NCBI GenBank assembly: GCA_041984235.1
Contig: JBHIYN010000026.1
Coordinates: 1-46,976 of the forward strand
Source of the DNA: JBHIYN01 sp041984235
Lineage (GTDB): Bacteria; Pseudomonadota; Gammaproteobacteria; Ga0077536
Reading direction: 5' to 3'
DNA: 46,976 nt
Under the pieces are notes generated by a model, which saw only the letters and a list, made by a program, of their open reading frames with translations, did not search any database and was not told where the DNA came from. The translations under genes and the position numbers were made by a program. Positions 34,594 to 42,673 of this stretch are shown in pieces; the first letter of the stretch is position 1; each line of letters opens with the position of its first letter.

Positions 34594-35538
34594 TCAGCCC
34601 GGCAGGTCGTATTCGACGGGCGTGGTCAGCGCCGGGTCGCCGTGCGCATCCCAGTAGGCCTGCCGCAAACGTGCCGTGACCGGGCCCGGCCGTCCGTCGC
34701 CGACCGTGGCGCCGTCGAGCCGGGTCACCGGCATGACGCCGCCGGCCGTGCTGGTGATGAACAATTCCCGCGCACTATACAGGGTTTTAGCGTCGAACTG
34801 GCCGACGCGCACCGCGATCCCGGCGCGCTCGGCGAGCTCGAGCACGGTCCTGCGCGTGATGCCTTCGAGCATGCCGGAAGCCGGCGTCCACAGGGCGTCG
34901 CCGACCAGCGCGAAGATGTTGAACCCGGGGCCCTCGGTGACCTCGCCGGCGGCGTTCAGCAGGACCACGTTGGCGGCATCCCGATCGTAGGCCTCGAACA
35001 GCCCGCGCACCAGGTCGCCCCAGTGAAAGTTCTTGATGCGCGGGTCCACCGAGCGCGGGTCGATACGCTGCGTGTCGCGCGCGACGGCCAGGCTGATGCC
35101 GCGCTCCTGCAGCTCCGGTGCGGCGATCCACACGTAGGGGATGGCGAAGGCGTAGAAGCGGTTCGCGAAGCGACGCGGGTCGCGTTCGCCGGCCGGCGGC
35201 ACGCCGCGGGTGACGATCATCTCGACGTAGGCCTCGCGCAGCGCGCTGCGCCGCACGCAGCCGGCGAGCACCTCGCGCATGGCCGCGCGCGACAGCGGCG
35301 CGGTGAAGCGACCGCCGCGACAGGATGCCGCGAAGCGGTCGAGATGGTCTTCGAGACGGAAGAAGCGGCCCTGCCACACGGCGACCACGTCGTAGGTGCA
35401 GTCGGAGCGGGTGAAGCCGGTATCGGTGATCGGAATACGAGCCTCGGCGATAGGCAGGTACTCGCCCTCGATCCAGGCGCAGCCCGCCGCAAAGCGCGCC
35501 GCGGGCGCTGCCGGGGTCGGGTCGGGGTGTGCCCTCAT
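34594..35538 (-). CDS. Fold-type IV aminotransferase resembling (R)-selective amine transaminases
   Basis: This 314-residue PLP enzyme has its Schiff-base lysine at Lys169 (RIKNFHWGDLVRG). Its N-terminal block (GFTRSDCTYDVVAVWQGRFF, residues 41-60), AYVEMIVTRG, IPYVWI, GPGFNIFAL, EGITRRTVLE and TTPVEY resemble the (R)-amine:pyruvate transaminase group more than D-alanine transaminase or aminodeoxychorismate lyase, judged from memory of that family. It would exchange amino groups with (R)-amines or D-type substrates, but natural substrates of such enzymes are often unknown. It starts 11 bp after the stop of the barrel gene. Confidence 0.8.
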   Translation of the reverse strand: MRAHPDPTPAAPAARFAAGCAWIEGEYLPIAEARIPITDTGFTRSDCTYDVVAVWQGRFFRLEDHLDRFAASCRGGRFTAPLSRAAMREVLAGCVRRSALREAYVEMIVTRGVPPAGERDPRRFANRFYAFAIPYVWIAAPELQERGISLAVARDTQRIDPRSVDPRIKNFHWGDLVRGLFEAYDRDAANVVLLNAAGEVTEGPGFNIFALVGDALWTPASGMLEGITRRTVLELAERAGIAVRVGQFDAKTLYSARELFITSTAGGVMPVTRLDGATVGDGRPGPVTARLRQAYWDAHGDPALTTPVEYDLPG

Positions 35539-35549
35539 GCCGCCGCCGC

Positions 35550-36896
35550 TCAGAACGTAACCGAGACGAAGGTCTGCACCACGGCAAAGTCCTCGTCGCC
35601 GAAGACCTGCCCGGCCGCGTCGTCGGGGGTGGACCAGGCGAAGCCGGCATAGGCGTAGAGGCGGTCGTCGACGAAATGCTCGACGCCGAAATTGATCTCG
35701 TCCGCCCACTCGGTGCTGGTCACCGGGATACCGAAGTACTGCGGCTCTTCCAGCTCGTGGCGGTAGTACCACAGGGTCAGCGCCCAGCGCGGATGGGGGA
35801 AGGTCTTCAGCTTGACCATCTGCGTCACCTGGTTCTGGTTGAACAGGTGGTATTCGCCGGCAATCTCGCCCTGGTACCAGGTGTCCCAGTCGCGCCGGAA
35901 GATGGTGTAGTAGAGGCCGCGGTACTCCTCGTTCTCCGGCGTGTCCGGCTCGTCGCCCGACAGGCGCACGTAGCGGTAGGACAGGCGCGGCTGCCACGGC
36001 AGGCCGGTGAAGCTGTACTGGCCTTCGATGTACCAGCCGACGGCGTCGTTGTCGCGGCCACCGGCCTGCTTGTCGCGGCCGCGTTCGAGCACCCACTCGC
36101 CGAACAGCTCGAGGCCGGGCAGGCCGGGCACGGTGATGTTCGCACCGCGCACGTTCCAGGCATCGATGCCGTCGAGATTGAACGCGCCGCCCTGCAGCAC
36201 CTCGAGGTACATCACGCCCAGCGTGCCGAAGGCGAGGCCGGACGTCTCCAGGTTGATGCCGGCCACACGGCCGTCGCGGAAGTCGCCATCGGTCCTGAGC
36301 CAGAAGAGATCGGCGCGCAGCGGCTCGGTATTGACCTTGAGCACCGCGCTGTTACGCCAGGCGAGGAAGGCGCCGGTCCAGTACTGGCCGTTCTCGCCGC
36401 CCTGGTTGAAATTGCCATCGCCGATGATGAAGCCGTCGCCGACCGAGAACTCCTGCGCACCGAAGGACAGGTCGAGGTGCTCGCCGGCCCAGCCGACGTA
36501 GGCGTGATCGGTGTCGAAGGCCTGGTCGCCGGAGCGCGCCCACTGGCCCGAGATCTCGCCGTCCAGGGTGGTGGTGGCGGCGACGAAGGAGAAGCCGCCG
36601 TAGAGCCGCTGCTGGTCGAGCGCGTAGTCGACGGTGAACTGCGGCTTGGCGGCGAGGTAGAGCGTCGAGCGCTCCGTCTCGCCGACGCTGTCGAGCGCGC
36701 CGTAGCCGTAGTTCACGTTGTTGCCGTGCTGCAGGCCGAGGCGCGCGTTGAACGAGGGGGTCAGGGTCAGGTCGCCGACGCTGAGCGGCTCGAAGGCGTG
36801 CGCGCCGAGCGCGCCCAGGGTGCACAACGCGACGGCGAAGCTGCGCTCGGCCGCGGGGCGGGTCGCTGCGCGAGGCTTGCGGGATAACAACGCCAA
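35550..36896 (-). CDS. Outer-membrane beta-barrel (porin-like) protein
   Basis: This 448-residue protein has a signal-peptide-like segment (FAVALCTLGALGAHA) and a mature part dominated by alternating aromatic/hydrophobic strands ending in Phe (QTFVSVTF), the mark of outer-membrane barrels. The first mature segment is FEPLSVGDLTLTPSFNARLG. No substrate is evident; an alginate-export or DUF1302-like porin is possible. The start is uncertain. TTG 36896, with GGAG seven bases upstream, gives a workable signal peptide, while ATG 36962 gives an N-terminal extension with a weak ribosome site. It is the first gene of the run continuing into both aminotransferases. Confidence 0.75.
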   Translation of the reverse strand: MALLSRKPRAATRPAAERSFAVALCTLGALGAHAFEPLSVGDLTLTPSFNARLGLQHGNNVNYGYGALDSVGETERSTLYLAAKPQFTVDYALDQQRLYGGFSFVAATTTLDGEISGQWARSGDQAFDTDHAYVGWAGEHLDLSFGAQEFSVGDGFIIGDGNFNQGGENGQYWTGAFLAWRNSAVLKVNTEPLRADLFWLRTDGDFRDGRVAGINLETSGLAFGTLGVMYLEVLQGGAFNLDGIDAWNVRGANITVPGLPGLELFGEWVLERGRDKQAGGRDNDAVGWYIEGQYSFTGLPWQPRLSYRYVRLSGDEPDTPENEEYRGLYYTIFRRDWDTWYQGEIAGEYHLFNQNQVTQMVKLKTFPHPRWALTLWYYRHELEEPQYFGIPVTSTEWADEINFGVEHFVDDRLYAYAGFAWSTPDDAAGQVFGDEDFAVVQTFVSVTF

Positions 36897-37202
36897 ACTC
36901 CGTCTCCGGTCGATGATGGCTCCGGGTCTCTGGGGACGGGTCGCCACGGGCCGGTGCAGCATAGCGTCAATTGCCGGTGGCGACGACCGCGGCGCGCGCA
37001 TTAGCCGCGCGGACGGGTGCTAGACTAGCGGCACGGCAGCGCGCCGCGGTAGCTCGCGCATGGCCGCCGCCCCGGGCCGGGTGTGCGCGCGCAGCGCGTG
37101 TCCGAGGCGGGCGCGGCGGGTGTAGAAACGGCGCTCGCGCGCCGATGAACTGCTACCGGACCGATCCGCGCCTCGTCCCGCGCCCGCGATTCGCAACGCC
37201 TG
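36897..37202. other. Intergenic region between divergent barrel and ABC flippase genes
   Basis: These 306 bases hold no convincing gene. A small open frame at 36971-37249 has shadow-like, Arg/Ala-rich composition. A TAGACT hexamer (37021-37026) is visible without a -35 partner at usual spacing. The alternative ATG of the barrel gene (36962) lies inside. Promoters for both divergent genes are expected here but cannot be pinned down. Confidence 0.5.
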
Positions 37203-38993
37203 ATGCTGGATACCATCGCCAAGCTGAACCGCCTGCTCAGCACGCGTGAGCGCAATGGTTTCGCCATCCTGGTCGTGGTGATGCTGTGTGAAGCGCTGCT
37301 CGACATGGCGAGCGTGGCGCTGGTCCCGTTGTACGTGACCGCGCTGGCGTTCCCGGAGAGCCTGCTCGGGGACGAGCGCGTCATGGCCTGGCTGCCCGCG
37401 GCCTGGCATGACGGACTCGATCGCCATGCACTCATTTTCTGGGGCGGGCTCACGCTGCTGGCCTTCTTCGCGGTGCGTGCCGCCTACACCATCTTCGCCA
37501 CCTACTGGAAGGCGCGCTTCGCGCAGAACCGCGCGCGCAAGCTCAGTGTGCGGCTGTTCCGCGCCTACCTGGACGCGCCGTACGTGTTCCACCTGCGCAG
37601 CAATGCGTCGGAGCTGCTGCGCAACATCAACCAGGAATGCACCCAGCTCGCCGCCCGCGTGCTGCTGCCGCTGGTCGAGCTGGTCAGCAACGGGCTGGTC
37701 ATCGCGGGCATCACCGGCATGCTGGTGTGGCTGCTCGATGCCGGCGTACTGCTGTGGCTGTTGCTCTTTCTCGGCGCCGGCATTGCCAGCGCGGCCGCCA
37801 TGCACGGGCGCATCAAGCACCTCGGGGTCGCCGCACAGGCCGATCGCGCGCGCGTCATCCGCACCGTGACCGAGGGGCTGGGCGGGGTCCGCGAGATCCG
37901 GGTGCTGCGCCGCGCAGGGTACTTCGTGCGCCGCCTGGACGGCGCCCTGACGCGGATTTTCGACGTACAGCGGGTGATGCAGGTCCTGCAGCGGGCGCTG
38001 CCGACGCTGATCGAGCTGGTCGGGATCGCCGGGCTGGTCGGCGTGACCCTGATGATGCTGGCGCGCGACGAACCGACCGAGGCCATCGTCGCCACGCTGA
38101 GCGTGTTCGCCGTCGCGCTCACGCGCATGAAGGGCGCGCTGCGCGGCGCCCTCAACAACTTCACCGACGTGCGCCATTACTCGCCCTCGCTGGACGTCAT
38201 CTCCTGCGGACTGGACGAGCTCGAAGACCGCGCCGACCCGGCACCGTCCGGGTCGCCACCGCTCACCCTGAACGAGGGCATCGAGCTTGACGGCATCGGC
38301 TATCGTTTCCCCGGTGCGCCCCGTGACAGCCTGGACGACATATCGATCCGTGTCGCACGTGGCGAAGCGGTCGGCTTCGTCGGGCCGACCGGTGCCGGCA
38401 AATCGACCCTGCTCAACATCCTGCTCGGTATCCTCGACCCGGATCGCGGCGCGATCCGGGTCGACGGCGAGGACATCCGCGGGCGTGCCGCAGCGTGGCA
38501 GGTTCACCTGGGCTACGTCCCGCAGGAGCTGTTCCTGATCGACGGTACGCTGGTAGAGAACATCGCACTCGGTCTCGAGGGCGAGCAGATCGACCGCGCG
38601 CGGGTCGCCGAGGCGGCCGCGGCGGCCGAGCTCACGCCATTGCTGGAGCGCCTGCCGCAGGGGCTGGACAGTGTCGTCGGCGAGCGCGGCATTCGGCTGT
38701 CCGGCGGCGAACGGCAGCGCATCGCGATAGCCCGCGCGTTGTACGGCGACCCCGACGTGCTGATCATGGACGAGGCGACCTCGGCGCTGGACAACAACAC
38801 CGAGGCGGCGGTCATCGACGGCGTATCCGCGCTCAAGGGGCGGCGCACCATTTTCATGGTCGCCCACCGCCTGTCCACCGTGCGACGCTGCGACCGTATC
38901 GTCTACCTCAACGCCGGGCGCATCGAGGCGATCGGCAGCTACGACGAGCTGCGCGCCGCACACGCCGGGTTCCGGCGTATGAGCGACGCCTGA
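37203..38993 (+). CDS. PglK-like ABC flippase (fused permease-ATPase)
   Basis: This 596-residue half-transporter has six membrane helices (about 20-300). The ATPase has Walker A GPTGAGKST, signature LSGGERQR, Walker B LIMDEATSALD and the H-loop VAHRLSTV. The N-terminus (LNRLLSTRERNGFAILVVVMLCE) and the wide first periplasmic loop resemble PglK/WlaB-type flippases, which move lipid-linked oligosaccharides across the inner membrane. The assignment below 'type I ABC exporter' is by eye. It lies near a CDP-glycerol glycerophosphotransferase gene on the same strand, so the cargo may be a lipid-linked surface glycan. Confidence 0.85.
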   Translation: MLDTIAKLNRLLSTRERNGFAILVVVMLCEALLDMASVALVPLYVTALAFPESLLGDERVMAWLPAAWHDGLDRHALIFWGGLTLLAFFAVRAAYTIFATYWKARFAQNRARKLSVRLFRAYLDAPYVFHLRSNASELLRNINQECTQLAARVLLPLVELVSNGLVIAGITGMLVWLLDAGVLLWLLLFLGAGIASAAAMHGRIKHLGVAAQADRARVIRTVTEGLGGVREIRVLRRAGYFVRRLDGALTRIFDVQRVMQVLQRALPTLIELVGIAGLVGVTLMMLARDEPTEAIVATLSVFAVALTRMKGALRGALNNFTDVRHYSPSLDVISCGLDELEDRADPAPSGSPPLTLNEGIELDGIGYRFPGAPRDSLDDISIRVARGEAVGFVGPTGAGKSTLLNILLGILDPDRGAIRVDGEDIRGRAAAWQVHLGYVPQELFLIDGTLVENIALGLEGEQIDRARVAEAAAAAELTPLLERLPQGLDSVVGERGIRLSGGERQRIAIARALYGDPDVLIMDEATSALDNNTEAAVIDGVSALKGRRTIFMVAHRLSTVRRCDRIVYLNAGRIEAIGSYDELRAAHAGFRRMSDA

Positions 38994-39005
38994 GTCGCGC
39001 GCCGT

Positions 39006-40013
39006 TCAGCGCCCGTCGAGCAGGCTGGTCAGCGCGGTGTCGACGAAGGCGTTGTCGGCGGCGTCGATACCGAAGCCGGCGCCGTGACCCCACTTCGAGG
39101 GGATCGGGCGCAGCTCCGCGCGCGGCATCAGCTTGACTTCGGCCGCGTTGTCGGCGACCCGGAAGTAGAGATCGGTGTCGCCGGGCATGACGATTGCCGG
39201 GCAGGTGATGGCGCCCAGCGCCGCGGCCAGGTCGCCGCCAAAGCGCTCGTTGGCACTGATGTCGCCGGCCACCCAGGTGCGCGCCATGGCAATCAGGTCG
39301 TTGGCGTCGTTGGCCAGGAAATAGCCCTGGGTGAAACGCACGACGTCATCGCGCGAGGCCAGCCCGAGCTGCTGGTAGAGCCGTTCGCGAAAGAAATCCT
39401 GCGAGAACAGCCACGCCGCGTAGACGTGTCCGAAGGCGCGCAGGCCGCGTTCGGGCGGCGCGTCGTACCAGCCGCCGCGAAACTCCGGATCCAGCATCAG
39501 GGCCTCGACCGCGGAGTTGACGAAGACCTGGTTGTGCTCGGCGGTGCGCGCGGACCCGCAGATTGGTGCAATGGCATCGATCATGTCCGCGAACAGCGCG
39601 CCCCACTGGTAGGTCTGCTGTGCGCCCATGGAGAACCCGGTCACCAGGCGCAGTCGTTTGATGCCGAGATGCTCGGTCAGCAGCCGGTGCTGACACATGA
39701 CGTTGTCGTAAAGGGTCACCGCCGGAAAGCTGCCACGCCCGTGCGGGGCCGGCGTGTTGCTGGGCGAGCTCGACAGGCCGTTGCCGAGCATGTTGACGAT
39801 GACCACGAAGTACCGCGCCGGGTCGATGACCCGCCCCGGCGCCAGGAAGTACTCGGTTTCGGCGTGGCGGCCCCCGTAGAAGGTCGGGATCAGGATCGCA
39901 TTGTCGCCGGCGCTGTTGAGCTTGCCGAACGTGCGATAGGCGAGCTGTACGTTCAGCGTGATGCCGCCCTGGGTCGTGAAACCCGGAATCTCGTAAACCT
40001 GGTGGTCGCTCAT
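39006..40013 (-). CDS. MetX-like alpha/beta hydrolase
   Basis: This 335-residue alpha/beta-hydrolase of the homoserine O-acetyltransferase superfamily has the nucleophile elbow GFSMGAQQ, the acid in PGDTDLYF and the histidine in WGHGAGFG. The N-terminal block (TLNVQLAYRTFGKLN, then NMLGNGLSSSPSNTP) is characteristic of the group. True MetX enzymes have a stricter nucleophile region and substrate-binding arginine pattern, so this may be a hydrolase or acyltransferase on another substrate. ATG 40013 is chosen; the frame upstream is Cys/Arg-rich noise. It is convergent with the ABC flippase gene and divergent from the TagB-like gene. Confidence 0.82.
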   Translation of the reverse strand: MSDHQVYEIPGFTTQGGITLNVQLAYRTFGKLNSAGDNAILIPTFYGGRHAETEYFLAPGRVIDPARYFVVIVNMLGNGLSSSPSNTPAPHGRGSFPAVTLYDNVMCQHRLLTEHLGIKRLRLVTGFSMGAQQTYQWGALFADMIDAIAPICGSARTAEHNQVFVNSAVEALMLDPEFRGGWYDAPPERGLRAFGHVYAAWLFSQDFFRERLYQQLGLASRDDVVRFTQGYFLANDANDLIAMARTWVAGDISANERFGGDLAAALGAITCPAIVMPGDTDLYFRVADNAAEVKLMPRAELRPIPSKWGHGAGFGIDAADNAFVDTALTSLLDGR

Positions 40014-40138
40014 GTCCCCGGCCCTCCCGTCCGCCGTGCAGCGCCTGAGACTCGCACGCCGCCGGCGGCAACTCAAGCACGCGGCCGGGCGGTAACATGG
40101 CGACCGCGAGGTTCCGGCCGCGGCACGCCGTAAGCAGC

Positions 40139-41302
40139 ATGAAGATCGACAAACGCAATCCCGCACACTGGGCTTACCTGCTGGGCTTCGTGCTCACGAC
40201 CTTGCTCGGCGCCTGCCTGCGACCGTTCACGCGGCGCCGCGGCAGGCCGCTGGTATTGCTCTACGGCCACAAGCTCAACGGCAACCTGCTAAGTCTCTAC
40301 CGCGTGGTGCGCGAGCGCCGCGAGGCGCCCTGCGAAGTGGTCTTCGTGACCCTGGACCCGGCGTACGCTCGTGAGCTGGCCGGGCGCGGAGAGGCCGTGT
40401 TGTGCGTGCTGTCGCCGGCTTTCGTGCGCGCGCTGGCTCGCGCGCGCTGCGTGGTTTCGGACCACGGACTGCACGCCATGGCGTGGCTGCCGCGCCTGAG
40501 CTCGCTGCGCTTCGTCGATGTCTGGCACGGCGTGCCGTTCAAGGGCTGGCACGCGGAGGATTTCCGCATGCTGCACGACTACGACGAGATCTGGGTGAGC
40601 TCCAGCCGCCTGCGTCACTTCTACCTGGAGCGCTTCGGCTTTCGCCCCGGGCAGGTGCACGTAACCGGCTACGGGCGCACCGACCGGCTGGTGCGCCAGG
40701 ACGAGGACGTTGGCGCGTTGCGGCGTGCGCTGGACCTGCCGCCGGCGCCGACGCGGGTGATCCTGTTCGCGCCGACCTGGCAGCACGAGTCCAGCGGCCG
40801 CAGCATCTTCCCGTTCGGCGCCGACGCCGGGACCTTCTTCGACATGCTGGCCGGGATCTGCCGCCGCCACGACGCCTGCTGCGCCTTCCGGACGCACCTG
40901 AACACGCGCCTGCCGCCGCTCGCCCTGGATGGCCCGTTCCGCTTCGTGCCGCAGGAGGCCTGGCCGGACTCCGAGGGCGTGCTGCTGGCCAGCGACATGC
41001 TGGTGTGCGACTGGTCGTCGATCGCCTTCGACTTCCTGCTGCTGCGACGCCCGACCGTGTTCCTCGACGTACCGCCGCCCTTTGCCCACGGCTTTACGCT
41101 GGGGCCGGAGTATCGTTTTGGGGCCGTGGTCGGTGATCTGCAGGCGCTGCGCGCGACGCTGGAAGCCTACCTGGAGGCGCCGCAACGCTACGGGGAGCAG
41201 CACGGCGAACGCTGCGAGGCCACCATCCGCGTGGCCTACGACGATCTCGCCGACGGCCGCGCGGCCGAGCGCTACCTGGCGCGCCTGCAGCACCTGCTCT
41301 AG
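40139..41302 (+). CDS. TagB/TagF-type CDP-glycerol glycerophosphotransferase
   Basis: This 387-residue protein has one N-terminal membrane or amphipathic helix (YLLGFVLTTLLGACL) and the GT-B type domain of the teichoic-acid glycerophosphotransferase family: WHGVPFKGW with the catalytic-type His, GYGRTD, FAPTWQHESSGRS, FRTHLNTR and SDMLVCDWSSIAFDF. It would transfer glycerol-phosphate from CDP-glycerol to a lipid-linked sugar or a growing polymer. ATG 40139 was chosen because it begins just before the helix; ATG 40097 is an alternative. It converges on a CDP-glycerol-forming enzyme gene, so donor and transferase are encoded side by side. Confidence 0.87.
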   Translation: MKIDKRNPAHWAYLLGFVLTTLLGACLRPFTRRRGRPLVLLYGHKLNGNLLSLYRVVRERREAPCEVVFVTLDPAYARELAGRGEAVLCVLSPAFVRALARARCVVSDHGLHAMAWLPRLSSLRFVDVWHGVPFKGWHAEDFRMLHDYDEIWVSSSRLRHFYLERFGFRPGQVHVTGYGRTDRLVRQDEDVGALRRALDLPPAPTRVILFAPTWQHESSGRSIFPFGADAGTFFDMLAGICRRHDACCAFRTHLNTRLPPLALDGPFRFVPQEAWPDSEGVLLASDMLVCDWSSIAFDFLLLRRPTVFLDVPPPFAHGFTLGPEYRFGAVVGDLQALRATLEAYLEAPQRYGEQHGERCEATIRVAYDDLADGRAAERYLARLQHLL

Positions 41303-41320
41303 CGGCGCCGGCGCGGGTGC

Positions 41321-41716
41321 TCAGGGCGCGGTCTGGATTTTCTCGATCAGGGCCGTGGTCGAAATCGAGGGTGTGCGCGGCAGGTAGACCACCGCGCACA
41401 ATGCCGCGAAGTCGTCGAAGCGGCCGGCCCAGTCGTCGCCCATGACCAGCACATCGGCGCCGTGGGCGCGGATGTACTCGCCCTTGGCTTCCAGTGATTC
41501 CTCGTCGAACACCTCGTCGACGCAGCGCAGGGCGGCGACGATCGCCTTGCGCTCGTGCTGGGGGTAGATCGGCGCGCGGCCTTTCTTGGCCAGGTTGAGC
41601 GCGTCGCTGGACACGCCCACCGTGAGGTGGTCGCCGTGTGCCCGGGCGCGCTCCAGCAGGCGCAGGTGGCCGAGGTGGAAGACGTCGAAGGTGCCGAAGG
41701 TGATGACGCGTTTCAT
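41321..41716 (-). CDS. tagD: Glycerol-3-phosphate cytidylyltransferase (TagD-like)
   Basis: This 131-residue enzyme makes CDP-glycerol from CTP and sn-glycerol-3-phosphate. It shows the nucleotidyltransferase HxGH motif (His14-Leu-Gly-His17 in FDVFHLGH), RKAIVAALRCVDEVF, MGDDWAGRFD and VYLPRTPSISTT, all typical of TagD. Length matches the family (about 130). It lies on the same strand as fliC-flaG-fliD-fliS-fliT-like, 85 bp after the last of these. Its product is the donor for the convergent TagB-like transferase. A related enzyme for another alcohol phosphate is possible but the motif set favours glycerol. Confidence 0.9.
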   Translation of the reverse strand: MKRVITFGTFDVFHLGHLRLLERARAHGDHLTVGVSSDALNLAKKGRAPIYPQHERKAIVAALRCVDEVFDEESLEAKGEYIRAHGADVLVMGDDWAGRFDDFAALCAVVYLPRTPSISTTALIEKIQTAP

Positions 41717-41801
41717 GCAATCGCGCTGTTGCGCGTGGCCGAAGGTTTCGGTGAGCCTCGCCGATCGGACGGCGCGGTGCAACGGGGAGAAGGGGCTACG
41801 C

Positions 41802-42107
41802 TCAGGCCGTCGTGCGGCCGGCGTAGACGTTTACCGCGCGTCGGCCGCGGCTCACGGTGCGCAGCGTGTCGGCCGTGGCATGGCGCGCATCGGTGGCCGT
41901 GCCGGACACGCCGGCAAGTGCTTCTCGTGCACGTGTGTACACGTCGCGACAGGTCTCGGGGTCGTTGGGCGGTGCATCGCCGAGCAGGCGTGCGAGTGCC
42001 GACATCTGGCGGTCGGCGGCAATCCAGTCGCCTTCGCCGGCGGCTTGCGCGAGGGTGGCGAGGCCGGCGTCTGCCGCGGCACGCCACTGGTCTGCGGACA
42101 GGGGCAC
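41802..42107 (-). CDS. FliT-like flagellar chaperone or small flagellar protein
   Basis: This 101-residue helical protein has no strong motif. It starts at GTG 42107, eleven bases after the fliS stop, with AAGG upstream. Its size, helical content and position directly after fliS fit the FliT family (export chaperone for the FliD cap), but sequence similarity cannot be seen by eye. It could also be an unrelated small flagellar-operon protein. Confidence 0.5.
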   Translation of the reverse strand: MPLSADQWRAAADAGLATLAQAAGEGDWIAADRQMSALARLLGDAPPNDPETCRDVYTRAREALAGVSGTATDARHATADTLRTVSRGRRAVNVYAGRTTA

Positions 42108-42118
42108 GGGGCGTGCCT

Positions 42119-42568
42119 TCAGCCGATGCCGACTGCGGTCGGTCCGACTTCGTTGTGGGCGACGTTGCCGCCGGCCGGCTCGACCTGGTCCTCGATGCCT
42201 TTCCAGCCGGCGCGAATCTCGCCGAGCAGCGCTTCGACTTCGTCCAGCCGCGCGACGTCGTCGTGCAGGTTGGCCTCGGTCAGGCGGCGCGCCATGTAGT
42301 CGTAGAGGTTGTCGAGGTTGGCGGCCAGTTCGCCGCCCTTCTCGATGTCGAGGCTGGCGCGCAGCCCGTCGATGATCGAGATGGTCCAGCTGATGTTGGC
42401 GCCCTTGGCAGCGATCTCACGCTGCTGCATGGCGAGGCGCGCTGCGCGCAGCTTGCCGAGAGCGCCGTCGAGCAGCATGAGTATGATTCGGTGGGGTGAG
42501 GCGGTTTCGATGCTCGTGCGGATATTGAGGCGGGCGTAACGGTCAACTGCGCTCAACTGGTGATTCAT
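42119..42568 (-). CDS. fliS: FliS, flagellin export chaperone
   Basis: This 149-residue helical protein has the FliS signature: RYARLNIRTSIETASPHRIILMLLDGALGKL, then ANISWTISIIDGLRASLDIEKGGELAANLDNLYDYM. It binds the C-terminus of flagellin in the cytosol and prevents early polymerisation before export. The short C-terminal extension (VEPAGGNVAHNEVG) is unremarkable. It lies 105 bp downstream of fliD. Confidence 0.95.
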   Translation of the reverse strand: MNHQLSAVDRYARLNIRTSIETASPHRIILMLLDGALGKLRAARLAMQQREIAAKGANISWTISIIDGLRASLDIEKGGELAANLDNLYDYMARRLTEANLHDDVARLDEVEALLGEIRAGWKGIEDQVEPAGGNVAHNEVGPTAVGIG

Positions 42569-42589
42569 TGCTGGTCTCTCGCCGTTGTC

Positions 42590-42630
42590 GACCCCGCGGG
42601 GTCTCGTTTCGTGGCGGCGCCCCGGGCGCC
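42590..42630. other. Two GC hairpins in the fliD-fliS gap
   Basis: A 14-bp perfect palindrome (GACCCCGCGGGGTC, 42590-42603) and a second inverted repeat (GGCGCC at 42616-42621 with GGCGCC at 42625-42630) lie between fliD and fliS. Neither is followed by a T tract. They could act as weak attenuators or mRNA-stability elements. Confidence 0.35.
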
Positions 42631-42673
42631 GTGCAAAGAAGGACGCTGCGCGCCCCTTATCAGGCTATCGGCA

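Noticed and set aside
36971..37249. 92-codon open frame upstream of the ABC flippase
   Set aside because: It is Arg/Ala-rich, has no ribosome site and overlaps the flippase start in another frame.
40139..41716. CDP-glycerol genes as evidence for a Gram-positive host
   Set aside because: The window has PelB/PelC outer-membrane proteins, a porin-like barrel and proteobacterial-type genes, so teichoic acid in the Gram-positive sense is unlikely.
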